DNA of 64,000 bases, taken from Scatophagus argus. Lineage: Eukaryota; Chordata; Actinopteri; Scatophagidae. Under the pieces are notes generated by a model, which did not search any database, was not told the origin of the DNA, and saw only the letters and a program-made list of their open reading frames with translations. Position 1 is the stretch's first letter. Each line of letters begins with the position of its first letter. The stretch is taken from NCBI RefSeq assembly GCF_020382885.2, contig NC_058506.1, forward strand, positions 14,734,318 to 14,798,317. Direction: 5' to 3'. Shown here piece after piece: positions 11,101 to 22,338 of this stretch. The position numbers and the translations under genes were made by a program.

Positions 11101-11159
11101 AACCCATGCCCCAGCGCCATGATTACCCTTACCACACGCCAGAACCCCCTTATCGATAG
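8143..11159 (+). CDS. rbm14: RNA-binding protein 14 (coactivator-activator type): two RRMs and a prion-like tail
   Basis: Coding exons: 8143-8303, 8653-8837, 9144-9317, 9436-9536, 9798-10079, 10199-10422 and 10676-11159, together 536 residues in frame. RRM1 (about residues 7-76) has RNP2 LFVGNL and RNP1-like YAFVTL. RRM2 (about 83-160) has VFVGNL and GYAFVHM. The middle has an Ala run and a basic stretch (RDRSPIRGNR). The tail has Gln-Tyr repeats (YQQYQQYQQ), a run of ten prolines, and about ten Tyr-centred units such as GSYDASSG, ending EPPYR. RBM14 is a nuclear coactivator and splicing factor of paraspeckles whose Tyr-rich tail drives condensation. The start ATG has a purine at -3 and is preceded by a three-codon upstream ORF at 8124. 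Fish carry rbm14a and rbm14b; I cannot decide between them. Confidence 0.88.
10494..10541. repeat. (AAT)n-type imperfect microsatellite in rbm14 last intron
   Basis: Runs of aat interrupted by aac and aaa. It lies in the intron between the last two coding exons. Confidence 0.9.
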
Positions 11160-14100
11160 TCCCATCCCCAAACACTCCTTCCACACTGCAGATGCGTGTG
11201 TATGTGTGTGTGCATGTGTATTTACAGAAGGGACAGTTTAAAGAGGAAAATCACAGAGGGAACAAGGATGTAATTTCAACATACTTTAAATCCGAAGCAT
11301 AACCCTTTTCTCCATCTTGACCTTGTCTCTAACTAGCTTACCTGTCAGTCAGTGGTGGTTGATGTAAGTGGGTTTATGGGTTGACAAGTAGGGAAGGAGG
11401 AGATAAGTTGGACAGCTGATACTTGCATATTCGAAGTCTGGAATATCATTTGCATTTACATTTTCTGTTAGATGTTATAGAGGCACAGCTGGGCCCTTGT
11501 TGAATGTTAAAGAAGTTGAAACATTACTGCGAACAAAGTTAATTCAGAGTTGAGGGTGGTATGTTAGCTGACAAGCTTTTTGTTTGTACTGAATCAAAGC
11601 CTTTGTATACTTCACAGAAAAATTTGTGCAATGTGAGGATATCCTTGCTGTAAAACTGCACAGCAAAATTCATGGCAGTTTAGTTCTATTTGAGCAATTA
11701 TATGTCATCACTGTCATGTATAATTATTTTGCCCTCTAAATTTTGGGTCTTGGAAATCTTTTTTTATTGCTAAAATCACTTCAACTTTGGAACATAGTCT
11801 ACATGTTGTTTCTGGGGTGTGACGAATTTCTACAGAGTTAATTTGCAGTTCACACAGGCCTTCCTCTTTAATCCAGAGAGCTTTGCTCAATTTATGTCTG
11901 ATGTCATGCAAGTGGTTGATTATGCGTCCTTGCAGTTTTGTAGTTAGGAGGAATTGCCAAATGTGAGCTTTTTACGTGGCTTTGATCACAACAGGGTAAA
12001 ATACATTGCAGATATCCAAATATGTTCAGGGGTTTAAATTGAAGTATTTGACTGCGACATTCGTTGTGTTTTCTTGCTTAGCCCCCTGCTCTCTGTGTGT
12101 CTCAGTAGTTTACACAAACAAATAAGATGGAGGGGGGGAAAAAAACCTCACTCACAGGAGTTAAATATATCCTGTTGGAGTGTTTGGTTTGAGGTTAGTG
12201 TTTGCCTCTACAACATTAGAACAGAAGTCTTTCTTCCATGTTTAGTTTTGTGTTGAAATACTATCTTGATTGAAAAAATCTGAACGCAATCTTTGTAGAA
12301 TTTTTTTCATAGTTCTCAGTTAAACCAAGGTTTAGGCGTATTTTTTTTCCCAGACTGATAAAGAGCAGCTGTGTTTTTGTTGGTTTTGTACATATTTGCA
12401 TTTATAAAAGCCAGGGAAATGGCATCAAGCATTGTTTGGCCAATAAAATAATTCCAGAAATTATAGATAATTTAATATCCTAATTGGTTTTTGACATTTT
12501 ATACCATTAGCATTTGTTCCAGTCCCACTGGCTGCTGTCAAGAATCTGCCCACATTGGAAACCATTGATGATGCCGACCAACATTTGGTTGAACATTGAC
12601 AACACAGACTGTTAAGATGAAGTGATTGCATTTCTTAATAAATAGCTGGCGATAGTAAATAGGACAGTTAAGTTGTTGTGCTGGTATGTTGGGAAAACCA
12701 GGAAGAGGGAATGGCTGGAAAGGATTACCAGCATGCTTCTAGCATGTAGTGAGTGTTTGGACTGAACGTGCTGTAAAATCAGACATTACACACGATTTGA
12801 AGTGAAAGAGGAAGCCGTGATTCAGTTTTAGCTGAGAGCAGGTAGAAGTGTATTTTTTCTAAACTCAGTGCAGTGTTGCTGATGTGTATGGTGTAGGGTT
12901 ATTGACTGAGTGGATACGATGTGACAGTGTTGGTGCTGCAGGTGAACATGAACATGTTTTGGATTTGGCAAAAGCTGCTGATTTTTTTATTTTTTTTTCC
13001 CCCCCCCTCCGAGCAGCAGCGAGAAGGCCTGATGACCTTTTCCTTTTTCCTCTTCTGATCTTACCAGAAACACACACCTCACTTTGACACAGGACTAATG
13101 GCTTCCTCTGAATTCAAACCACAGCCAGTCAAGCCCACACTTCTGTCTAGATGCATTTTTAAACAGGCTCATCACATCTCTCCTATAAGGCAGACTGACA
13201 CGTGCAAATGATACTAATGCACACCTGATTCCACCTGTATTTTGTATGACTTACAGTTGTTCCGTTCGTGACAGCATCACACACTAGTTACTCCTCGTAT
13301 TTCTTATTCGCCACCTCAGTTTTGTAGTGCTTTGTTAGGTTAGAGTGACACATAGCCTCTCACAGTTTCCACATTATTCCACCTTCTCCATGTGAACTGT
13401 TAGTTGCATGCCTTGTTGTTGCTGCTGCTCCAGCCACCTTCTTCCTCTTGCTGATTATTGCAGCTAGAGTGGGAGGGAGCCAAACTGAGCCCTTGCCCTG
13501 GACGTACGCCACACGCAGCTGTAGCGTGGGATGGGGAAAACAGCAGCGTTAGGCCTGAAAATGCTGTGGACGATGGGGTGTCCCCCCACTAAGGTAAACA
13601 CTCAGACCACACACTCCTGCCCCTCCCCGTAACACGCGTACACACTCACAAACACATGCATACACCCATAAAGATACACCTGTGTTCATGCTTCTTATTC
13701 CTTACCTGTCTCCAGGGATTTTTCTTTGTCAGGATTTCAAATTTTTGGAAATGGATCTCCCTTTTTAATGGGAGATGACCCGTTTTCGTGCTTTCGATTT
13801 TCCTGATCATATCCCTGCATTTTTCCCCCAAACATACTCTGCTCATACATTCCTGCTCCCAACAGACTGACCACTCACACACACAAGATTTGGAGGATGC
13901 GTCTTTTAGTTTAAATCTGAACCCTTTCTGAAGCAGTGAAGTTGTTGTTAGTACATCGTGTATCTGACAGCCCGTCTTTCAAGGGTACCCGGCAATCGCA
14001 ACCAGAGCTGGACGTGGGACTTTTAGGTAGGATGGGTTGTTTTAGTTTTTGTAAATGTGCCCCTGGGGCCACTTTGGGGTAAAGTGCCTTGCTTAAGAGC

Positions 14101-14310
14101 ACATCTCTAGGCCCTTCATTTCAGAGTTGACTAACCTGGCTCAGGATCGGTTGCTGGTTCAACGCTCGGCTCCCCTTCTCCCTAAAACAACGATTTTTGA
14201 TGCCACGTTCAACTTGTATGAATGACAATGAACACAAATATCATTTTGTTTTAAATTACATTTTGTCCTATGTTGTTTGAAATGTTTAATTATCAATAAA
14301 TGAATTTCAA
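11160..14310 (+). other. rbm14 3'UTR (long) with candidate polyadenylation signals
   Basis: About 3.1 kb with no convincing ORF. AATAAA-type signals occur near 12443, 12638 and 14294; the last is the most distal before the opposite-strand gene. A T9-C9-type homopolymer junction lies near 12985-13010. The extent of the UTR is inferred from position and strand only. Confidence 0.45.
13940..14175. repeat. Dispersed teleost repeat fragment (AAGTGCCTTGCT... type)
   Basis: The stretch containing gtaaagtgccttgcttaaga followed by a diverged gggcac-like end and ggttgctggttcaacgc matches, from memory, a very common short fish repeat with an AAGTGCCTTGCTCAAGGGCA core. It lies inside the presumed rbm14 3'UTR. 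Class (SINE or MITE) undetermined. Confidence 0.4.
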
Positions 14311-17300
14311 CCGAAGAACAGCTTCTCTGCGTGAATATTTGACAAAGCGAGTTTCACTCTTGAATAAAGAACTGAGGTAATCAAACGAATCAGTGTTATT
14401 ACCCTTAAAGTATTTGTGGAGGAGTCACTAAATGACTAAGCGCTCAGCATCAGATGACGTTTTATTCCCATTTTCTTCCAAAAACATCAACCTATGCTTT
14501 TCAAATAAAAACCAAAAATTTGTTAACAATCCAAATCTGTTGATAATTCAGTCACTTTGATATACAAAAAAAGAGGGGAAAAAAAGAAAATGAGAACAAA
14601 TTGAAGGTATGGAATGTGACTCCCTGCTAAGAATACTTTTTCATGGACACTTCTGAGTTTCATGCGCTCAACAACAATAAACATTTTACAGATGGACACT
14701 AGAGTACTGAATGAGTGTAGTGAATGTAGTATACACAATACTGAGGTAATATGACGAGTAGAGTAGTATGTACGTAAATGGACGAAGAGTAGAGTGTGAA
14801 ACTGCACAGACATGGAAATGCAGTTCCTACCCTGGTTACATGTAAGTCTGGTTTCCAGTCGTCAGATTAGTCAGTGAAGTACCCTCAGTGGTGGAATACA
14901 AAGATCTCTTGTTGGCATCCTTGCACATAGTTGACGTTAGGTAATGATCTTGGGAGTCATCAGTTAAAAAAAAATCCAAGACTACAAGCAACTGATTGTT
15001 CTGAGTACATCTTGATGTCACCTCTGCGTGCTTTTCGTAAAGTTGCAGTGCAGTAACTCAAGAAATATTGTGTGTGCTATTCACGTAGATACTTTTGTAG
15101 TCATTTTATTGAACTCACCTGTCGAAGTAGGAATTTTTTTTCAGCATACTAATTCTGAGGAATTTGTCAGAGGATACTTTGATGAAAAACTTCTAGTTTG
15201 CCTTATACCTCAAATTCTGAGTCCTTTACAGTGGTATAGCAGGGGAGAGGAAAATTAAGGACAGATATATTCTTGATAAATTATTGGCTCCAAGAATGAA
15301 AATGTACAGACAAGACAAGACCGATAGACGTGCGGATGCTAAATTTTGTCATACATTGTAACCTATCTGCACCCCTGCACAGCGGGGTTAAAACATAACC
15401 TCTTGTCTAGGTCTGTACATTTTCAGGCCCAGTGTACCAAAAGGTTCTCGAAGTTGAAGCCTCTTCCAAGGCTGATTTCAGGAAACCAGTCCGTGTTTTA
15501 TAGGATAACTGGGAAAGAAGTAGTCCAGTTGATGGCAACATACAGGACAAGACTGGGCAAACACGTTAAAAACACCACACAATATGAACCAGACCAAACA
15601 CGTATTACAGTACTTTGACGTCCAATCACAACCTCCCATGATGCTGCTGGCATAGAATGAAAAAGGAGCGAGCATTCAAACACACGTATTGAAAATAGCA
15701 ACGCTTTAATAAAGAGCGATTTTACAAGACTGCAATGTCTAGCTAGCTAGGTGATAATTGGCATTGACATCCATGGTGTTTTACAAAGAAGCAGTTGTAG
15801 TAACTGGGTTTGAAGTTTGATGGGTTACTTGCAAGTTGCATTTCTGCATGCGAGGCAGCCTTCAAACAGTTACAGACCCTACATTGTAAAACAGTTGATT
15901 ATGAATGTCAATGAATGTTCATGTCAAGAGGTAAGTAAAAAAAAAAAAAACAAAAAAAAAAAGTCTCATGGAGAAATTTCCTTAACTTTTTCCAAACACA
16001 CCGGTAAGTGAGAGTTCACACAATGGTCATGCGTTTACCGGGCACACAAGCCAATAAAAAGACGACACTTAATCATGCAAAAGAAGACAGTTTCTTTGTC
16101 TCTAAAAATAAAAGAACAAAAGAAATCCTTTTGAGTTCTGATATCATCCATCCGTAGTGACCTTGAATAAGAAGAAGCTGCGCTTTGATGATGACTTTGG
16201 TGCAAAAAAATGTTCCTGTTTCGAAGAGGACAGACCCTGTCCTGTCCACTTCCTCGATGAAGACACTCTTGGTATAGACCAGTTGTGATAGTTTACCCTT
16301 GAACCCACCCCCACCCCCCCCAGATCCCACCCCCTTCCTCCTCAAAATGGACACAAACATCACAAACATCAAACCCACCCTCCCGCCCATCCCTGGATGA
16401 TGACACCTTCAAAATACAACCATTCAAACACAGATACAGCAATAAATTGTCCCACGTACAGTACGTCATCCAATGGGGCTTTGATCACTTCACAGAGAGA
16501 GCACGTCTAGAAACACATGAACGGCATTACCTATATACAGAGGACACAGTAACAGTCAGAGGTTGGCCCAGGATGGATCGAGCTGCGTCGTGGGGATGAA
16601 GTGCATAATGAAAAGAGCATTCAGCTGACGGAGAAAAGACGAACCACTGGAACGAGAGCAATGGAAGAGAGTGAGAATGACCATTTTCCAAAAGAGATAT
16701 CCAAATGTCAGTTGGCCTCTTAATAAGAAACGTCAGAGAATATCTGCCTGCTTGGTGATGATCTCAAACTCCGAAGTCTCGCTCAGCTAGGAACAGACTC
16801 GTAGCTGCAGGAAGATTGGTTTTTGCGTAGCCGGCAGTTACAGTTCAAGGGTGAGTCGTAACGACAGGTCACCGTGCAGTTGCAGTTCTCTGACGCTTTT
16901 GTTGGGAATCACCGGCGTGTGCAGGTCCAGCTGTCTGGAAAGGTTTTTCCTGAAGATTCGCTTCGAGATTCCAGCTCCGATGACTTGGGGCGGGTTTTGT
17001 TTTTTTTTTTTTTTGTTGCTGTGTGTTTTGTCAGCAGATGAGTGATCCTAGAGCCACCTTAATTTGATGTTGGGTTGTACAGACTGAGACACGGTTACAA
17101 TAACACTGCTACGTTAGTACACGCTCACTAGAGACGTTTCATCTCTAACCGAGGAACATGACCCTGTTTATCTCTATGGGAAAGCATGTGCACACAAACA
17201 CACATACAGAACGGGTACATAGAACAGACACAATCAATAGAAAATGACTTCATCCCCAATCAATTATTGCCCCTTGTAACTGTACATCCCAGCAATGATT

Positions 17301-17352
17301 TTAGGTTTTTGTGCAGCAGAGCGTTGTCCCCTCTTCAAAGGTTTGTGCTAAC

Positions 17353-17389
17353 TATATATATATATATTGAGTTATACATATATATATAT
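17353..17389. repeat. (TA)n microsatellite, two blocks
   Basis: Two TA blocks separated by ttgagttatac, in the presumed picalm 3'UTR. Confidence 0.9.
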
Positions 17390-18320
17390 CTGTCTGTGAG
17401 TCTAGCTTGACCTTGGATCTGCCAGAAAAGCCACATTAACATTTAACATCTCATTAAAGCCTCCCGTCTCTGGCTGTCTGAATTAATCTGTATGTCGTCA
17501 CTGCAGGCATTACTAGGTTTGTGATCGACAGACATTGCCATCAGTTGGTTTTCGACAGTCTGGTCCTCATTTGACTCCTCCAACTGACCTTTAGTTGTCC
17601 TGCCCATAAATGTTAGCACTACATTAACAACCCCATCTTTTCTATGTTAGCAGTGTCTTTAATTCCTCCAAGTGGAAGTGAGACACGCGCTGCCTTAATT
17701 ACGCTTCTCCGGTGTTTTTGGAGAGTAAAGGACTTCACATTCACACTAATTTTGGACAGGACAAATGCTCATGGCAGGGAGAACATCAAACAGTTGGAAG
17801 TTAGATCATTTCTGATTGGCCCAGACTGAGAATGGCCTCCTTACTAATATCCAATCACCTCTCTATCTGGCTCTCAGTGCATTTTTAACTACTTTAAGAG
17901 CAGTACGAGTATAACAAAACGGGCAAAAAAAAAAGCAACCAGAAAAAAAAAAAAATTAAACTGCATTCTGTACAGACACCTGATGTTGGACACACAAGAA
18001 GTACAACACGAAACAGCTTCTAAACTGCCCACAGATGGATGGAAAAGACTGACCGAGGTTGCATGATATTGCACAGCTGTAGAGGAGCAGGAAAAAGAAC
18101 TAATAAATACACAGTGTGTATAGCACGTCCCCAAGTAGCAAAGTTAGTGTAAGAGGTTTACATCCAAATGCGATGCCTGGGTCTGGCTCAGTGCTTTCAT
18201 CAGTTAGTTCCAGTGCAGTAACACATTGGTACCTGGCAACACAGCAATGATGTCAGGTACCAAAAGAGAGAGAAAAAAAAACTACATACTCTACACAATC
18301 ATGTCCATCCACCCACCCAC

Positions 18321-18362
18321 GCACACACACACACACGCACGCACACACACACACACACACAC
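18321..18362. repeat. (CA)n microsatellite with CG interruptions
   Basis: About 20 dinucleotides interrupted by gcacgc; reads (TG)n in the picalm transcript sense. Confidence 0.9.
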
Positions 18363-19172
18363 TTACATACACAAGCGTGCCCACAAAAAGTCGTTCCACG
18401 CCAGATTCTTGATGTGAAGTTGGCAATCAAGAACAAATGGAGCTCATAAAAAGATTTAAACAATGTCAATGCAGCACACCGAAATGTAGAAAAAGGGTCA
18501 TGCACACACGCATCCAAATCATTTACATCTGACATCAAGTGACGGATGACACGTGACTGGGGAACCAATCTGAACAAGATGCTAAAAACACCTACACAGA
18601 AACACACCCTTGGCAAAGTTCACATTGAGTAAAGTGCCAGCAAACGATCCAATCAGAGAAAGAGACGCACATCCTCCGAGTTTGATTCAGCTGTGGGATG
18701 GTGAGGGAAGTGGGGAAGTTTTTTTTATGCAGGAAATTGTTGGGATGAGGTCAGGAAGTGGCAAATAGCGCTCCTGCACTTCCATAGAGCTGTCAGTCTT
18801 TGTAGCGTCATCACGGGTCATAATCACCGTTTGAATTGGCAAATCAAACAGAGGATGAGTGGGACTGATGCGAAGCCTCTGGTGCTCCGGCACAATAGAT
18901 TCAAAGACAGAGAGATCAGTAGCCACACGGAGAGAAGAGAGGAGATTAGAGGGTCAGGCGACATGGAAACAGACATCAGCATTTCTTCTTTTATCCGTCC
19001 CTCTCTGGTCCTCTCTCCTTCTTCCTCACCCCTCCTTTTTCCACTCTGTCTTCTTCTTTCTTCCTCCGGCACTGGATTTGGTACTGGATTTGTTTTCTTC
19101 GACTCTTTCTCTCCATCTCTTTCCTCTCGCCTTCTTTCTCTCAGCTTTGCTGCCATGGTTACAACATCATCC

Positions 19173-22100
19173 CTACATGAAGTGCATCTGCAGAGGATAC
19201 GGGAGGGGAGGGGGGTGAAGAGTAATTTTGTTCAACGAAACACTTCATCAAGTGTTCAGGCGTCTATTGACAAGCATATTACCTGCCACAGTGGTAGGAA
19301 AACAGTGTAATTGCTAACTGTGTCGTCAGTTAGCAATTACATTCTCATACACTCTGTTATGTTTAGAATAATTGCTCAAAATTTACTTGTTTGTTCTCCT
19401 GATAGTCTTGTAGCCGCCGCCTCGCTATGAAAAAGACACTTGTTGGTCAGTTTTAAAATGATCTGACTACGTGATTCAGGCTTCTTCTTGAATGTGCTGC
19501 AGTTTGAACGCTACTTATTGATAGTTAAAAATAGCGCACAGTTACTCCAGAAGACCTGGAGCATATGTACAGCTCTTATGCTGTTATATTTTATATCTAA
19601 GACAGACAGACAGAGAGATAGAATTGGCCATAAATCTACAGCTACTTTCCTTGAAGAAACACTCTCTAAAGCGTAAAAGTAAATGCATCCCAAGTTTTAG
19701 TTTGCACTGATTCACCTCTCGCCTCCTTTATATCCACGACGCACAACAGTTAGAACAATATAGAAGACCAACAGTAATCTAAAAGCAGCATTAAAAAGCC
19801 TGATTACTGAAGAACTATTTCTACAATATAGAAAATGTACTGGCTTTCAGTAGAAGATTTGTAGCACTGTCATGTTTACAGAATCAATATAAGTCTACAG
19901 CTAGTTAGCTTGGCTTAACATAAAGAGTGGAAACTGTTGTATTGTGCAAAAGCCGAAGTCTAGATACAGTAAGTTATGTTACTTTAGGGACTACTTTGAA
20001 TTTCTGAAGGTGCTTGTAGGTGTATTATTTATATGTGTGTGTGTTTGTTGTTAGTTACCTGTGTCCCCGGGATGGGCCCAAAGGGATTGGTGGGTCTCAG
20101 GACTGGCTGGTTGTACATGACAGGCTGTGGGGGCATCATGGGAACGCCCCCCATCTGATGACTCATTTGAGGAGGGAGCTGGTCGGAGGACAGGTGCGTG
20201 CAGGATAGCGTGAATGGAAAGAAACAAAAGTCAGATCCCAGCAGAGGATGAGTGAAGCTGTCTGAATGTGTGACTGAGATTGGAGTGTTCTTTACCATTC
20301 CATACACAGGCACTTGGGGTGTCGTCATAGGAAAAGCCACTGGTGCTGGAGCCTGTACAGGAAAGAAAAAGAGGGACAATGGACCATTTTCTGGTTGAGC
20401 TACAGTCTTAAATGACATAAATGGTGATTCCAAACATAATAACTGATACTGTCAGCCTCAGGTCTAACTTGTTATAGATGTTCCCCAAACAGAGACAGAA
20501 ATGTTTTGACTTTGCATGCCTAAGGGCACCTCATCCTGAGCAACAAAAAAGTGAATTGAGATGGCAGATTAGCGGTCCTAAATAACAACAAGCGATGAGA
20601 CAACAGTGACAATCCATTAAAATAGGTAAAATAATTCCTTTTTCTTGGTGATAATTGATGTATTAAGCAATGCAAACAGCTTAATAATAAGTATGCAATG
20701 AGCATGGTTTTCCCAAAATCAAAGAGCAGAGAGTGTTTTGGATGATGTCAGGATGAAATTAGTTGTGCAAAAAAAAAAAAGAAGAATTGATTGGGATGAC
20801 AAGTGAAGCAAGGTACTTACATAGCCAGTATAGATCATCCCATTCTGTGGAGAGTTTAAGAAAAAGAGTTACAACAATGAAAGCCATGCTCGTGCAGAGA
20901 AGATAAACCCAACTTTGTCTATTCCTCATGTTCCAATTCCACTTCTACTTTCTGTTTAAGCTGTGGTGCTGGCTTTCCGAGCCATTTGCTGAATAAATGA
21001 GCTGTTTGAGCTGAGAGGTCAATCAGTCGAAAATTAAAAGATGAAACCAGACTGAATGGAAGAGACGTGTAGATAATTAGAGTGGAGCACAGAGGACAGG
21101 GACACGTTTGGGAGCTCCTTCAAAAGCCCTGAATGCAACAAAAAAAAAGTTAGATTTGGCCAGCGGGTATATTTGATGAGTTTCACTCCAGGATGAGTTA
21201 TAGCTTTAGAAGGGAAACTAAATTCCCTGACAAAATGATGTATGGCACCAAATTAATACAAGATTTTCTACTTTTTCAAGCCGAAAACTGACAAACATTC
21301 TCTGAATTTGGCTTCTTTAATCTGAAATCTTTCTGCTCTTTGCTGGATCTTTCGTTTCCGTTTGCAACAACTGCTATGAATTGCCTGCTGGTATGTTTGT
21401 CCAGTTTCAGACCTCACCCATTGATAGTGGTGTAAACTGTCCTACTCATAACTAACAGGAGAATGTCGTATAAAGCTCTGCATGTGCTTTATGTGTATGC
21501 TTTGATATAAGTATGTGACCATGGATAACTCTGACCCATTAAAAACAAACTAAAAATAAAAAATTACCATCTGAGGGACGGGCATGGGTGCAGGTGCCAT
21601 GGGATGGGTGGTGTGAGTCCAGTTGGTGCTGGTGCACATGGTCTTTGATTGCCAGCCACTTCCTGCTGTTGGCTTTTTTTCTACTAGCTGACTCCACTGG
21701 AGCTCCGGTCTTATGCGCACACACACACAGACACACACACATACAGCATTTACAGATGCACAGGTTATGCAAACAACAAGTGAGTCATGGGAAAGTGTGA
21801 ACAGTGATAAAACTGGACAGCTGAGTCAGATGCGTGTGGCTGCGTTTAAGATGTAAGGTAAAACTCACTTTTTAGCTGCCGTCCCTCCAAACTGCAGGTC
21901 TGAGAGAACGAGAAAAGAAACATAATGTAACTGAAAGGAAGGAACACAGCTAGAGAAGAATAAAGGGAGAGACAGAAACAAAGGAAGCGATGACTGAATA
22001 TTTGGAGAGAGAAGTACACTCACTGCCAACGAGGTTGGCTAATGAAGAGTCCAAATCATTTGGCAGCATTTTCCCAGAGTGCAATGGGGCTCCAGGGCTG

Positions 22101-22302
22101 TGAATTTGAGTGGGTGGGGCTGGCTTTAGCAGGTCACCTGACATCCAAAGGTTACCATGGTAACATGAAAGGAGAAAGGAGGGGAAATGAGTCAAGAGCA
22201 TGAAGCCATTGAGCATCACTGTCACAGCATGTCCAGCTGTGAGCAGTGTGTGTGTGTAAGTGGGCATTTATTTGCACGCTTCATTGTATGTTTGCATGAT
22301 TA

Positions 22303-22338
<36 letters not shown>

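Larger units (their letters stand above)
14440..19172 (-). other. Presumed picalm 3'UTR and downstream sequence
   Basis: This lies downstream of the picalm stop on the minus strand. Minus-strand AATAAA signals (TTTATT on plus) are near 15103 and 14460, so the UTR could be 4-4.7 kb and end within about 170 bp of the rbm14 poly(A) signal. It contains homopolymer A runs (15936-15962, 17943-17955), a T run (16999-17014), a C run near 16312 and several microsatellites. No coding exon was recognised. An earlier 3' end is quite possible. Confidence 0.4.

Noticed and set aside
18299-18616. 105-codon minus ORF ending in Cys-Val runs
   Set aside because: The Cys/Val run is translated (TG)n microsatellite; no gene signal.
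18831-19310. 159-codon plus ORF opposite the picalm terminal exon
   Set aside because: Ser/Leu-rich product of a CT-rich stretch; antisense to the supported picalm end and without splice or family evidence.
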